NCBI RefSeq assembly: GCF_910596095.1
Contig: NC_056535.1
Span: 26,506,505-26,570,504 of the forward strand
Origin: Thunnus maccoyii
Taxonomy: Eukaryota; Chordata; Actinopteri; Scombriformes; Scombridae
Reading direction: 5' to 3'
Length of the DNA: 64,000 bases
A model generated the notes under the pieces. That model was not told where the DNA came from and made no database searches. It saw nothing but the letters and a program-made list of their open reading frames with translations. Made by a program: the position numbers and the translations under genes. Each line of letters starts with the position of its first letter. The stretch's first letter is position 1. Positions 1 to 14,766 of this stretch are shown here, piece after piece.

Positions 1-594
1 GGTGAATGGGATTCAGGAGTTGCTGACAGCTTTGAAAACATACATTTGAAAAACTCAACAGTAACAAGGACATTTTTTCTGAAAGAAATATGTTGCCATT
101 GAGGTTTTCAAATATATTTTTTCTGCTGGATGAAATTCTTTTCACCTCAATTTGAACTGGGATGGCAGCAGATATTTCAAAACATCTACAAATAAAAGCA
201 AACTTTTCTTCATTACTAGATGCTAATAGAGGTAACTGGGGGAAACATATTTTTGGTAATTTGGAAGAACTGATACTTTGTCACTTTGGATAGCAGAACC
301 ATCTAAAACAACATGTTTTAATGCAACATTTTTCTACAATTAACACAAAGTGCACAACTAAAACCTGGTAATAAGAGCACTTTCTGTTACAGTCAGTTAT
401 CACGTAAGTGTGTTTTAGAAATTATTTATAATTTAAATGTTATAAACTTCTGTCAGTCAATGCATATGAGATTAATAAGTGGTTACATGCTGATGTGTTT
501 CTCATATGTGCACATTCACTCAACAAACATTACAGTACCCGTGCAAAAAACCAGTGCCAGGTCTGAAATTCCTTATGTCATCTTGCCCCTTCAG
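1..594 (+). other. pacsin1: pacsin1 intron (partial), no coding exon seen
   Basis: AT-rich intronic sequence ahead of the first visible exon. I find no conserved F-BAR coding segment here. Bases ~40-60 match part of the repeat at 10382-10402 (TTTGAAAAACTCAACAG), so the left edge carries a degraded copy of a dispersed fish repeat. Confidence 0.6.
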
Positions 595-3514
<2,920 letters not shown>

Positions 3515-3987
3515 CTGTTCCAGCTGAGGACGCTTGTCTCGTCAAGAGGGCAAACCCAGACTGAACCGTCCAGTCATAACTGCACATTGCCAGAGACTTC
3601 AAAGCAAAGCTTCCTCTTCCTGTCGGGCACAGCGAGCAGTCTTCATCACAGCACTCATCACTGAGAAGACCTCTCTCCGAAACAAGACCCATCTGTATTT
3701 TGTATTCAGGATCACATCATCTCCAAATACTGCAACTGAAGCAAAATATTTAGTATCTTTTGTGTGTAGCTGTGTTTGATTCCAGTTGTGAAGCTAATAT
3801 GCCATTCAGTATGTTCTCTCATCATAATATTGATATGGTATTGTAAGTTGTGCCTGGATAGCAAGAATGAGCTATGCATTGTGCATTCCATGTATATATT
3901 TTAATCTTTTTTTTTTTTTTTTACAGTCTGGGTGCTTGTACAGTGTTTTTCTCATTGAATTCTTTGTGAAATATTTACATGTTTAGC

Positions 3988-3993
3988 ATTAAA
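3988..3993 (+). terminator. pacsin1: candidate pacsin1 poly(A) signal (ATTAAA)
   Basis: An ATTAAA variant hexamer 474 bases after the stop codon, at the left end of an interspersed repeat. A canonical AATAAA also occurs at 5203-5208 and would give a longer 3' UTR running through the repeat. The sequence alone does not decide between them. Confidence 0.35.
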
Positions 3994-4519
3994 CGAATAG
4001 TTTGACATTTTAAATAAGTTTATTTGCTTTCTTGCTGAGTGTTAGATGAGAAGATACCACTCTCATCTGTACGGTAATATAAAGCTACAGTCAGGATATG
4101 ATTAGCTTAGCTTAGCATAAAGACTGTAAACAAGGGGAAACTGCTAGCATTGTACTGTCCAAAAGTAACAAAAACCACCTACCAGTACCTCTAAAACTCA
4201 ATAATTAGCATGTTAGCCTATATCTGGTGTAAAAATGACATGTTATGAATTTGAAAGTCACTGTGCCAGGCCAAGAAATAGTTACAACTTCTGTTTTGTG
4301 TGGATTAAACAAACGATATGTTACTGAGCTCTACAGACAGAGCCACACTACTTGTTTCCCCCTATATTCAGTCTTTGTTCTAAGCTAACTGGTAGCTAAC
4401 TGCTAGCTGTAGCTCCGCTTCTAACAGACTGGTGTGAGAGTGGTATCACTCCTCTCATCTAACTCATGGCAAGAAGAAAAAAGGTTATTTCCCAAAAATG
4501 TCAAGCAATTCCTTTAATG
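3988..4519. repeat. TIR repeat family B (non-autonomous element) downstream of pacsin1
   Basis: About 530 bp with inverted termini: the left end TTAAACGAATAGTTTGACAT is mirrored by AAAATGTCAAGCAATTCCTT at the right. The interior has the widespread fish-repeat text AGCTTAGCTTAGCATAAAGA and the inverted blocks ATACCACTCTCAT and GAGAGTGGTATCAC. There is no ORF. Both ends abut TTAA, so a TTAA-targeting origin is possible but unproven. A deleted second copy lies at 55160-55318. Confidence 0.7.
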
Positions 4520-6231
4520 CATTTAGTTGTTTTCCCGATTCACTCCACAGCATGACACTAAATTAGCATTTTGAAACGAGATAAAAGACAGCTCACCATC
4601 AGTCAAAAAAAAAAAACACACACACACATACATACACAGACACTCAGCAGAGCTTCTCTTTGAAATGGAAATATGTACTCTACCAAACACTGCTAGGATT
4701 GTTTACATTAACCTCCGCTGCCCCACCCATCTACAACAACGTGCCTGCCATTGCTATTACCTCTCATTTCATTACTCCCTCTGTTGCGTCTCGATATGTG
4801 ATCATAATGCAGACGCCATAAACAAAACCTGCCCTATAAATGTAAACTCGCAGCTGTTTTGTATGGATATTAGCTTCATTTCACAACTAAGATTTTCAGT
4901 TTTGGACAATTTCTGCAATTAATGAGACTTGTTTACTCCGAGTGAATGTCAGTGACTCTGTATTATCAGCTTCCAGCTCTTATCTCTGTGATTATGTGCA
5001 TGCTGATGTTCCCACACACTGTTTCTGATCTACTGCTCTGATCTAAACTGGTCCAGTGCATGGCCTCAATTTGTTTCCACCAAATTATTGACAGATTCTT
5101 GATTGAACTCCTATCAAGATGATAATAATGCTATTGATTTGAATTGTATAACATAGTCAACCCTGATTTATCTATTTCACTGTGTACCAAAATGCAAGCT
5201 GTAATAAATATAGGCTCTTTTTCATATCTTTATATTTAAATATTTTTGTTTTAATCAGAAAGAAAGAAATCAAACCTTATTAAAACAAAGATTAGGAGTG
5301 CATGTGGCAGTACGGTACATGTTATATGAGATTGGTTCGTTACTCCTGGTGAATACTACACCCTTGGCGGGTGTTCTCTTACTGACGCAGGCAGAGAAAG
5401 CTGCCGCGAGTGCTTCGCAGAAAGAGGATCTGTCTCTGAAATATTGATGAGACAACTGCCTTTCTGCTGCAAGAAAGAAGTTCATTTTGAGAGGATCCAG
5501 CAGGGTAATGTCTCTTGTAATGGTGTATATGCCTGTTATGCTTTTTATAAGTGTTGCACCTGTAAGCATTGGACTCAGAGGGGTAAAATAAATATTGCCT
5601 TATGATAATATATCACCCTGCCACTTCAAAGACTCTCAACCATCGCGTGTAACAAAGTTAATGAGAGCTTACTTCCACAGAATCTGACTCCGGTTTATCC
5701 AGCTCACTTTACACCATTATGACATGCAGGCTCTTTGTCAGACTAAGGCTTATAATCTGTCTCAACGTATCTTTAACTGTATTTGAAATAAAAATGGGTC
5801 TGTTCACAACTGTACTGTAAAAGTTTGTAAAAGCAGACACGTGTAAAGCTACAGTTATATAGCACCCACTGTGAAACTCCTGTAATACACTGAAGGACGG
5901 TAAATCATATTTAAAAATGCTGAAATGCTCCTTTGTTTTCTGTCTGTTGCTCATGCTGGAGACATCGGTCTGCAATGTTGAGGACAACGTTTTAGTGGAC
6001 CAGAGGTCTTTCTCTTTTTTTTTTAGCATAGTGCTGTAATTTCCAAACTGTAGTGCCTGTTCATCTGCATAAGCAAAAATAAAGGATGTCATCAGAAAAC
6101 ACCGAGGCACATGTGAGAGTCTGTGGGCCTGACAGGATAACCTGACAAAGATGTTCATCTCGACGTGCAACACACAAATTTTGAACTGCTGCACATAATA
6201 ATTTAGCCCATGTCGTAATTAAAGGAAAAAA
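4520..6231. other. intergenic, no gene recognised
   Basis: AT-rich sequence between the convergent pacsin1 and spdef genes. It has a short A/CA run at 4605-4630 and an AATAAA at 5203. The open frames on the minus strand at 5270-6194 lack any family motif and have no splice context; I treat them as chance. Confidence 0.5.
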
Positions 6232-6749
6232 CAGTGGTGGGAGAAGTAATAATAATAATAATAATAATAATAAAAGTTTATTTATTTACTCATTCAAATC
6301 ATTGTTTACAAAGTGTTTTGCAAAGATCGGGCATAAAAAGAACAAAGCATGCATGTACTGATTTGCAAGTCTGAGATTCTCTGAAGTATTCACATCTTTA
6401 AAAGTAGCCATAACACATTGTTAAAAAATTAAGACGTAGATGCATTAACGGTAAAAATACCCATAATGCACAGAAATAGCTAATACTTACCCACTAATAT
6501 TAGATTACTATGATGATGCATTTATGTGTAAGTAGCATTTCACACCTTAGCTAATGTCAACTGTCAAATACTTCTGCATATGTGAATGTATAATAATGCA
6601 TCATATCCCAGAAAATCTTCAGTTTTGTATATAAAATCTTAAACTGTAGTAAGTGGGATGAAATGGAAATACTCAGTGAAGTACAAATACCTTAAACTGT
6701 ACTTAAGTACTGCACTTGAGTAAATGTACTGAGTTACATTCCACCACTA
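6232..6749. repeat. TIR repeat family C (CAGTGGTGG ends)
   Basis: The left end CAGTGGTGGGAGAAGTA and right end TTCCACCACTA are inverted, and the right part has ACTTAAGTACTGCACTTGAG, typical of a very common fish element. An (ATA)n microsatellite at 6249-6272 sits at the left end. Degraded relatives are at 22600-23150 and 45713-45888. Confidence 0.6.
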
Positions 6750-9700
6750 TGTTTACCTTACTCGTGCTCTATAAACAAAGACAAAAAATGATTAATAGAA
6801 AATATGAGAATGATATAATATTTGAATATGAGAAGATTTGAGTGAATATGATGATGAACTAACTACGTTTTTATTTTTATTTATTTATTTATGGTCATTA
6901 TTGGTACATGCTATTCAACAACAACAACAAAAAAAAGCCTTCATAGGCGGCATAAAATGAGTCATTGAATTGACGTATTGAAGTTTTGTCACTGGACTAG
7001 TGAATAGTATGAGTCACTATGGACTTGAAATTCATTGAAAACATGAATTTCAATGGCTTGGGGGCTCAACACTCAGGGAATATAAATAAAAGATGTCCAT
7101 GAAGCAGCTCCGGCTTTCAAACTTGATGAATTTTGATTCTTAGTTTAGTGTTCTGGGAATTTGAGTTGTTCAGACAGTTGGGACCCTTTTAAATAAATTT
7201 GGGTGACGTATTTAAGGGTGACAGTCTGGGCTTCTTCACCTTTAATCTAGTTTGAGAAAGATTTAAATTAGAGTGAAAGTGGCTCCCGTCTGCTGTGGCC
7301 TCCTGGGTTTAACTTTAAACTGACAGATTCTGCCACCAGAGGTCAGTAGTTACTACACTCGGTTCTTTGTCAGGTTGCCATGAAGATTTACTTCACACAT
7401 GTCGTGAGTCTGATTCCCACAAACAACCACAATCAATCAAACGTCATCCTGCTCGATCAACACACCTGCTGCCAGCTTATGGACAAAATTCCCTGTAGCC
7501 ACGGGGCTACTCGACAGTTAAATAACAATTACCAGGGACTATTGGCCTATGAGTTGCTTAATTTTTATTACTTTAAAATGATATATTACTTTGTGGTGTT
7601 TGTGGTGCTGTCACTGAATGTCTATTTGTCCCTTCATGCTTCTTATTTGCTGCTTTTTTGAAAAGGTTTTTTGTTTCTGGTACAGACAGGAAAAGTCTAC
7701 CCTGAAAAGAAAACATTTCAACTGTTACAAAACACCTGTTTGCTTTTGTAAGTAGATATTGTATATTTGTCTACTCACATGCATGGATAACTGGCCAACA
7801 CAGACATTGTTACATAATGTCTAAATACAGTAGATTTCATAGCAGAAACTAAAGAGTCCCTCAGAATCAAAGGGCAAGGGTTTCTCCCTATAGACTCATC
7901 ATTTTGTGACACCCTCTAATAAATCACCCTACATAAAGGGTTTATATGCTGTAACTAATGGTTTTATTGATGGTTAATGAATCATTTACTAGTGCTTAAT
8001 AGATTACTATATTAATAGCCATCAATAACCTGGCTGTCATTAATAACCTAATTAAACTAAAGTCATCTATAATTGCCATAAAAACATAGTTATTAATAAA
8101 TGGTTCCATCAAGTTTAGTCCTGTAACTTTATTTTCCTGGAAACTGTGCAATACTTTGTTTAGTAAGATAAAAACAGTCGCACAAGTCAACACAAGTATG
8201 GCCGTGGAACATACGAGACATGAATTAACCAGTTACTTGGAGAAGAGAAAAAAAGGCTCTTTATCAGGATAAGCTGTAGACATCTAACTTTTTTTTTTTC
8301 TTTTCTTTTCCACATGCTTTTGTATATGTATTTCTGGAAGATGAAGATGTTTTGTGGATTAAATCCCATATGGGATGGTCCAGATGTTTGGAATGACACA
8401 GAACTAAAAATTAAACCAAACTAAACTGTAAATGTTAGTAAATTAATTGTGGTCGAGATGCCCTGCAACTCCTTTCCACAAGGTCAGGGGTCAAACGGTC
8501 CACCGGAGGGTCTTTGTGATGAATTAAAGAGGTAAAAAGACAAAGCAAGAGAGAGACACAGAGAGCGAGAGAGAGAGAGAGAGTCATATTGATGGCTCAT
8601 AACTGATCTATTAACCAGTAATAACGTTTTTAGTGGGTTTATAGTCTTATAGAAAATGGAAATAGATAGATAGTCCTGACATACAATTCAATTATTGAGG
8701 ATAAAAACACAATCAAGCTAAAAGCTTATTTCCATTGTGGTGATTTAAGGGGAAAAAGGGTTAAATGGAGACAAGACTGAGTTATACAAACAAGTAAAAA
8801 CAAAATTTTCATCAACCATTTCCTGAAAGAACCTGAGAACCTGGAGAACTTCAGCAGTGTATAAAAAAATAATATCAGTTAAACTGCCTCTTGTTGTTAT
8901 GATCATCTCTGATGAGACTAAGTAATCAGGAGCTTTACTCTTTACAGTTTTGTAAGAGAGACTTAACTTGATTTGAATAGTTCTTCTTTCCACTGTAAGA
9001 AATTTGAGATTTTGGAAATATGCCGTCTCTAGATGTGTTATATGTTTATTGTTGAGGAAGCAGAAATAACTAGTTTTTTCCAGCTAAAGCTGCATTAGTT
9101 GTAGGAGGATATAATTAATGAATTAAATCAATTTATATATGTAATACAATCCAGTGCAGGATGGAAAAAGTTCAGGGACTTTGTAGCCGTTTTCAAAACG
9201 GAACTTTGGGAATGCTGAGAAACTGAAACAGGGAAACTATTCAACACATAAAATGCAAATGCAAATGCAATTATCCCCATATAAAGCGTCTTTAACGGTT
9301 TGTATTAGTTTGAACTCATCTTTGCAGGAAGTTGAATTGAAACAGTTGTTGTTGTTGAGTGTAATAGGGTTATTCCCATGAATTCCCTGGAGTATTACAT
9401 ATCTGTCGGTGAATCACTACATCACTGTGATAACTAAAATACTCATAGACAGCTCAGGTTTACTTCTCATTCACTGCATGAAAAACACAGAAGTATTTAC
9501 CTGCACTATATTGCTCAAGGCTACCTTTTCTTGGCAGACTTTCAGCTTGTGACTCATTTGAAAATAAGAGCAATTATGATAACTTTACAGCCGGTTGGAC
9601 CAAATGAAAGAAAGAACAGTTAGTGGTGGGAAAAGATGAAGTGTCAACAATGACCTAATTGGGAAGAAATGCATTAACTTTAATTACATAATTGTTTTTG

Positions 9701-10257
9701 AGCTTGTTACTGAGGGTTAAGCACATGTAGCTGAATTCACATGAAATAAATTCCCTTTATTATCTAAGACACCACCACACAGATGCATACAGAGTTCAAA
9801 AGGAAGTTTATTGAGCCTTGTCGGAAGCTCAGGCAGACTTTTAGGCAAACTACAAATGAACAGTTCAAGCACAGTGATGTGAAAAATATAGAGATCCAAA
9901 TAAGACATGAAATAAATATTTACACTAATAAATTCAGACAAAATATACAACTATGGAATAATCCAATATCTCATTATTATGAAGTGTGATTTCATCCTGC
10001 TTCATTTTTAATTCAAGCAGTTTTGGTGTCAAAATCTTCCAAAGTCTGTTTAAATTCTTACTTAACCTGTAAATAAAACACTCACTGAAAAAATAATGTC
10101 GCTGAATAAAAATCGACATTTAAAAAAGAACATTCTGAGTTTTAAAAAAAATGCTGAAATAACATAAAAATATAATTAAATAAACTCAGAGGGGTGAAAT
10201 TTCATAATAATATATGACAAAGAGCCATGTTAACAAGCAATGCTAAAAACGCTGATG
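6750..10257. other. intergenic, no gene recognised
   Basis: AT-rich, with simple sequence (GA repeat at 8562-8583; CAA at 6919-6930). Around 7920-8110 there are several TTAATAAATGG/ATTAATAGC-type alternating inverted blocks of a degraded repeat. No coding segment with a recognisable family was found on either strand. Confidence 0.45.
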
Positions 10258-10560
10258 TTAAAGGGACAGTTCACCCCAAAATCAAATATAGATATCAGCC
10301 GTAGGGACGTCTGCCTTCTCTCGAATACAACGGGACTGAATGGCAGTCAGCTTGTGATGCTCAAAGAGCTAAAAAAAAAAAATACATTTGAAAAACTCAA
10401 CAGCAGCGTCTCTTTCCAGAAATCATGACCCAGTTACTAAAGATAAACCACAGACCTCGTTGTGAGCAGGTTCATGTTGGAACTGTTTTCTTTCTACTGA
10501 ACTACACCCACATTCAGTAAGTAGATACATGCTCCCTTCTGAGACGGTTGGCGGTTGTAG
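10258..10560 (+). repeat. dispersed fish repeat starting AAAGGGACAGTTCACCCC
   Basis: Begins TTAAAGGGACAGTTCACCCC and continues with GATATCAGCCGTAGGGACG and CAGCTTGTGATGCTCAAAG, text I recognise as a widespread percomorph interspersed repeat. No ORF. A shared block recurs at the left edge of the window. Confidence 0.55.
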
Positions 10561-10582
10561 TTTGGTTGAAAGAAATACATGA

Positions 10583-11010
10583 AACTGCCCTGTCCTGTGG
10601 TTAATGGGTTGCTGGAGATGACTGACTGAGTGTTTATATAACAGTCAGGACCAAACCCAAAAAAAGAAGTAAACAGAAATATCTCAACAACTGCTGGATG
10701 GATTGTCATGACATGTGGTAAAGATGTTTATGGATCCCAGACAATAAATTATAATGACTATGGGGATCTCCTGACTTTTCTTCCAACGCCACCGTAAGGT
10801 TAACATTTGTGTGTTTTGGTGAAATGTCTCAACACCTGCTGGACAGATTACCATGACATTCGTTCACAGCAGGGTTTGAGGATCTGTCATCTCTGTATCT
10901 TTGAGATGAGATAAAAAAAAAAAAAGTGCCCTGTCCTGTAGTTGATGGGATACGGGAGCTGTGAGTGTTTGTATAACAGTCAGGACCAAACCCAAAAAAG
11001 AAGCAAAACA
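10583..11010. repeat. local direct duplication flanking a second repeat
   Basis: Two direct copies (about 10583-10676 and 10926-11010) share GCCCTGTCCTGT, GAGTGTTT.TATAACAGTC and AGGACCAAACCCAAAAAA. Between them is a reversed piece of the repeat family seen at 21896-22395 (AACTGCTGGATGGATTGTCA type). The arrangement looks like a duplication followed by insertion, or like two insertions of the same composite. Confidence 0.6.
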
Positions 11011-11223
11011 ATCCTAACCACATTTTAATCTGCGGCAGTGAAACTGGCTCTAATTCAAACAGAGTGGTCAAGATGAGCAAAACAAAAAGACAAAGCAAAT
11101 GCTGTCTTGAAGCTTGTACTTAAGAGCAATCAGTTAAGCTTTTACTGTAATGAATGAAGGATAATTGATAATCACATTGTGGAGAAATAAACAGGCAGAT
11201 CATGCAAATGACAAGGCAGTTCA

Positions 11224-11229
11224 TTTATT
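11224..11229 (-). terminator. spdef: candidate spdef poly(A) signal
   Basis: On the minus strand this reads AATAAA, about 320 bases after the spdef stop codon. It would give a short 3' UTR that includes the GAG-type repeat at 11487-11529. Confidence 0.45.
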
Positions 11230-11486
11230 AATTTTCTCTTTTGAAATCTCTGGTTGTTTCATTCTGCAGCAGAAAAAAAAAAAGCCTCATTGTTTTGTCT
11301 CATTGTTTTGTCTTTTCCTTTCAGCCTTCATGCAGCAGCTGCCAGCTGCTGTTTCAGCGTTGGCACTGGAATCGTGTGTCGTGGGGTTGTTCAGTGCGCA
11401 TGCTCCAAGTCACCTTTTTCATGTGTTTCAGGTGTTTCAAGTGCATTGTGAGACACTGTGTCATTTTAGTTTTTACGGGTTTCCAT

Positions 11487-11529
11487 CTCCTCCTCCTCCT
11501 CCTCCTCCTCCTCCTCCTTCTCCTCCTCT
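11487..11529 (-). repeat. (GGA)n microsatellite in spdef 3' UTR
   Basis: A CTC/TCC trinucleotide tract on the + strand, so GAG/GGA in the spdef transcript, starting about 19 bases beyond the stop codon. Because it is purine-only in the mRNA it could form structure or bind purine-tract proteins; that is inference. Confidence 0.85.
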
Positions 11530-11547
11530 TCCCACTGTGCTGCTGCC

Positions 11548-11726
11548 TCATACTGGGTGAACAAACTGGTACACCAGTCTCTGAGACACGTCAGGCTTGC
11601 GAATGATGCCCTTCTTGTAGTATTGACGTATGGAGCGGCTCAGCTTGTCATAGTTCATAGCGGGTCGATTCTTTCTGAGTCCCCACAGTCTCGCAACGTG
11701 AGCCGAATCTTCGATTTTAAAAATAC
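11548..11726 (-). CDS. spdef: spdef exon 6: DNA-recognition half of ETS domain and stop
   Basis: 59 codons after the split Gly: IFKIEDSAHVARLWGLRKN, then RPAMNYDKLSRSIRQYYKKG with the two DNA-contacting Arg residues, and the invariant-looking ending QRLVYQFVHPV followed by TGA at 11550-11548. Confidence 0.97.
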
Positions 11727-14700
11727 CTGGTGGTAATCACAAGAGATTTGACATTAGTCATGAAAACCCACAAAATGTTCAAAGCAGCGGGTCTTTACAT
11801 TTTATATGGAGAGCAATGTGGTCCTCCATATACATACATACACCTTTGCTCTCTTTTGAAATGTTCTTGTACTCAAACCAGTTGACACATTCAAATCTAT
11901 TTTCTAAAAGTGACCTGGCCATGAAAGCAGCAAAATTAGAAAAGAAATAAGCAAAACCTAAATTATTTTAGGGACAAAATGATTTTAGAAGTACAAAGTT
12001 CTTGCACTCCACAAAGTCTCAGGTGCATCAGACCATAAACTGAGTGTGAAAGGACCATAAAATCCCACACAATGTTTTGCTCCACAGACCTTCATCAGGC
12101 AAGAACCATGAATGTCATAAATGTCATAAGGAACATTTATTACACTAACAGTATGAATTATTGTACTTGAAAACATACAATACGTTTCGCTACTCAAAAT
12201 TTGCTAATGAGATTGACGTGTTGAGTCTTTTCGGATCTTTTCAAACAATGTAAATGACTTTAAATGTTTTAAAATATTAATGATTTGCTTGTGAGATGTT
12301 TTATAAGAGTTGCAAGTGGAATTAAAGCACTGAAGGAGTTGAAGTGTCAGTGGAAGCACTGAAAGGTTTCAGTTGATATGCAACAGGTGACAGCAGTTAA
12401 TATGTCAGTGATGATTGATAGCTGCAATTAACTAGAAGTGAAAACGCAGCTCAAGTTTGTAATTTAAACAATATATATTAGTTTATTGTCATTTTTTCCT
12501 TTTCCCCTTTTTAAAATATAGTAACACAATTGTCATAATACATTTTCATTGGACTGCTGGATGGCCAGAAAGGGTGCGGATTAAAATTCCTGGAGCAGCA
12601 TGCCTACACAGTAGTGTTCAAAAAATGTAAATACCTTTTTCTTTATTGAGCCAACGGATGCAGCGTCCATAGTTGTGAGGTTTGAGCAGAAGCTCTCTGA
12701 GGAACTGCCACAGGTGAATAGGCTGTCCCGAACAAGACGAGTCAGCCTCAGACCAAAGCTCCTCACCACCTATATGTACATACACACACACACACACATA
12801 TGAAAAACATTTGAAATATAGATAAACAGATCAGGCTTAAAAGATTACAAGCCCTTAAAGGATAGGTTCACCATTTTTCAAGTCTGTCAGGTGGCTATGT
12901 AAACAATGAAAGAGGTTTTGCTAATCGTTCCTCCTGCTAATACTGGCTATTTCAGTGCTCATTTGGGCTCCTGAATATTGTAAGACAGACATGAAAAACT
13001 GTAAACTTATTCTTTAAGGTTTCCAAAATAATCAAAAACCTTACTTGTGGGTAAAAAAGTGAATGGGGCATTGTCCATTACATGTAATTTTGCATAAGTC
13101 TAAATGTTATTTTCATTTATTAAAGTCTGTTACTGTCTTCAAATAGCAGGTGTATAAGGAAACCAAACCTACCAGTAGTTTTAGTGTCTCCAACTGTACA
13201 CCTCTCTTTCATCCAGGCAGCTAGAGAGATAAGGGAGACAGACGCTTTATTAAGAAAAGCTTAAACTTTAAATGTAAAGATCATAATCTCACATACATAA
13301 ACACACCAAGACGCAATGCAAACACTCAAAAGTTCAATAAAGGCCAAACGTCAGACAATACAGCAATTGAAGTAGACACAGCAGACTATGATGAACTTGT
13401 TCAACGAGTATCACACACACTCACCTGACTTCCATATGTCCAGGTGTGCGTGCAACGTGTCTCCACACTGTGGAGAGCGCTGGCGAAACTCTTCCTCGCT
13501 CATGGCACACAGGTCCTTTCCTGTCAGCTCCTGGAAGGCCTTTCCCGCGTGGGGCAACCTGTACAGATGTTCAGTCCACAGCAGCCACTTCTGGACATTC
13601 CCTGTGTTCCACTCTATAGGGTCTAAGAATAAACAGCGAGAGATATGAAAACGATGAGAAACATCCCAGCTGCCACAGCAATAAATCGTCTGTTTTAGGG
13701 TTATTTGAGTTATCTTAAGTCAAGTTGAATTCCCATTTTTTTTCAGCTTTTTACAGTGTGTGTTATGTTCTGCTGCATTTACTCACGATAGTTTTACTGA
13801 AACCACAAGATAATCATTCTTTTATGCCACTACAATTCTAATCAGTAGAACAGATGACTGTAGATTGCACAGGTTTATGACAGCCAGAAGCTTAACAATA
13901 CATAATGCGTCCTCTGTTTGCTTTGTTAGCAGGAGGGGCCTCGCCCTTAAGACTGTGTACACGTCTACTGACAGGAAAGAACCATCACTGTTGCAGTTCA
14001 GAAGACCTCATGTAAAGGTCAGGATTAAACAGATCCTGGAGCTGGCAAACATGGCTTTGCGTCAGTAAGAATATGATTTATTGGATGTGTCATCTTTCCT
14101 GAGCTATCCACACAAATGTGTTGATTCTGGGAGTAAGACCCAGTTGCTTAAGTATCTCTGAATCAATATCCGTTTACCTGCAAGTAACGGGCAACACTTT
14201 GGGATATTTTCGCCATGAAAAATGCTTTGTTTACTTTTAGGTTTTGCTTCTTTGTCAGTTATATTCCTTAATACTGTAACACCCTTTTGTGCAGGTGCAG
14301 GTGTGGTGGAACGTTACCTACCTGGCGTGATGTTGAGCAGTTTGCAGGCTGTTTCAATGTCCTTCAACACTTCTCCCACCACCATGCTCTGCACCTGCTC
14401 CAGAGACCGCTCCTCTTCCTGCCCCTGCAGCCCAGGAGAGAGTCCTTGTTCCTGGCTATCAATGACTGGACACTGCTCCGGTTCCTCTCGGGGCTCCATG
14501 CGAGTCATTGGCACAGCGAGGGTCGGGGTGGCCTCTGAAACTTTCACCAGCCAGGCAGTGTCTTCGGTGAGGAGCATGTCGAAGCAGGAGAGGTAAAGGC
14601 CTCGCTCCAAGGTTTCCACATTTGGCTTGGTCTCCTCCATGTCCCAGGGTGTTCCAGAGCCCCTGTTTCGCTCCAAGATGGTGAGGGAGTCCTCTGTCAT

Positions 14701-14757
14701 CCCAGTCCGGGATCCATAAACCGTGCCTTCTGATAAACTGCCGACTGGATTTGACAT
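11548..14757 (-). CDS. spdef: spdef, SAM-pointed domain ETS transcription factor
   Basis: A complete coding sequence for SPDEF (PDEF), a nuclear ETS factor that binds GGA(A/T) sites and drives secretory/goblet epithelial programmes in mammals. Minus-strand exons: 14757-14322 (coding part), 13622-13425, 13220-13173, 12769-12635 and 11726-11548; phases join to 331 residues, close to the ~335 of the human protein. The N-terminal region has EEPEQCPVIDSQ and SLEQVQSMVVGEVLKDIE. The Pointed (SAM) domain runs ~residues 115-210 (NVQKWLLWTEHLYRLP, GKAFQELTGKDLCAMSEEEF). The C-terminal ETS domain (~246-331) contains IHLWQFLRELLLKP, the recognition helix NYDKLSRSIRQYYKKG and the family ending LVYQFVHPV. 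The ATG at 14757-14755 is chosen because it follows an acceptor at 14767 and gives family length. Confidence 0.97.
12635..12769 (-). CDS. spdef: spdef exon 5: linker and first half of ETS domain
   Basis: Encodes GEELWSEADSSCSGQ then the ETS start IHLWQFLRELLLKPHNYGR and CIRWLNKEKG (last Gly split). A different frame is also open through this exon but is meaningless. Donor AAAAAG/GTATTT. Confidence 0.95.
12854..13019 (+). repeat. TIR repeat family A, copy 2 (spdef intron 4)
   Basis: A short copy with both ends: the left end TTAAAGGATAGGTTCACC and TTTCAAGTCTGTC, and the right end GTAAGACAGACATGAAAAAC...TTCTTTAAGG, which is the inverted form. About 166 bp; no ORF. Confidence 0.7.
13173..13220 (-). 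CDS. spdef: spdef exon 4: 48-base exon joining Pointed domain to linker
   Basis: Encodes AAWMKERCTVGDTKTTG across its two split codons. The AWMKER part is conserved in SPDEF; the rest is linker. A GTGTAC inside the exon is a tempting early donor but would break the frame to exon 5. The donor G/GTAGGT at 13172 keeps phase, so it was chosen. Confidence 0.88.
13425..13622 (-). CDS. spdef: spdef exon 3: core of Pointed/SAM domain
   Basis: 198 bases; completes the Asp codon of the NITPDP junction and encodes EWNTGNVQKWLLWTEHLYR, KAFQELTGKDLCAMSEEEF and LHAHLDIWKS, the Pointed-domain helices. Donor CAG/GTGAGT. Confidence 0.95.
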
Positions 14758-14766
14758 ATCTGATAG
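14322..14766 (-). CDS. spdef: spdef exon 2: 5' UTR end, start codon, N-terminal region
   Basis: Minus-strand acceptor TTCTCTCTAG precedes base 14766; the ATG is at 14757-14755. It encodes residues 1-145: MSNPVGSLSEG, a linker, EEPEQCPVIDSQ and the first Pointed-domain helix ending LLNITP plus one base. Donor G/GTAGGT at 14321. The preceding untranslated bases are only CTATCAGAT. Confidence 0.94.

Noticed and set aside
11165..11606. Overlapping + strand frames with poly-Pro, poly-Leu or poly-Arg runs
   Set aside because: They are translations of the trinucleotide tract antisense to the spdef 3' UTR and last exon.
13201..13220. 19-base spdef exon ending at an internal GTGTAC donor
   Set aside because: It leaves two bases over and does not phase with exon 5; the donor at 13172 does.
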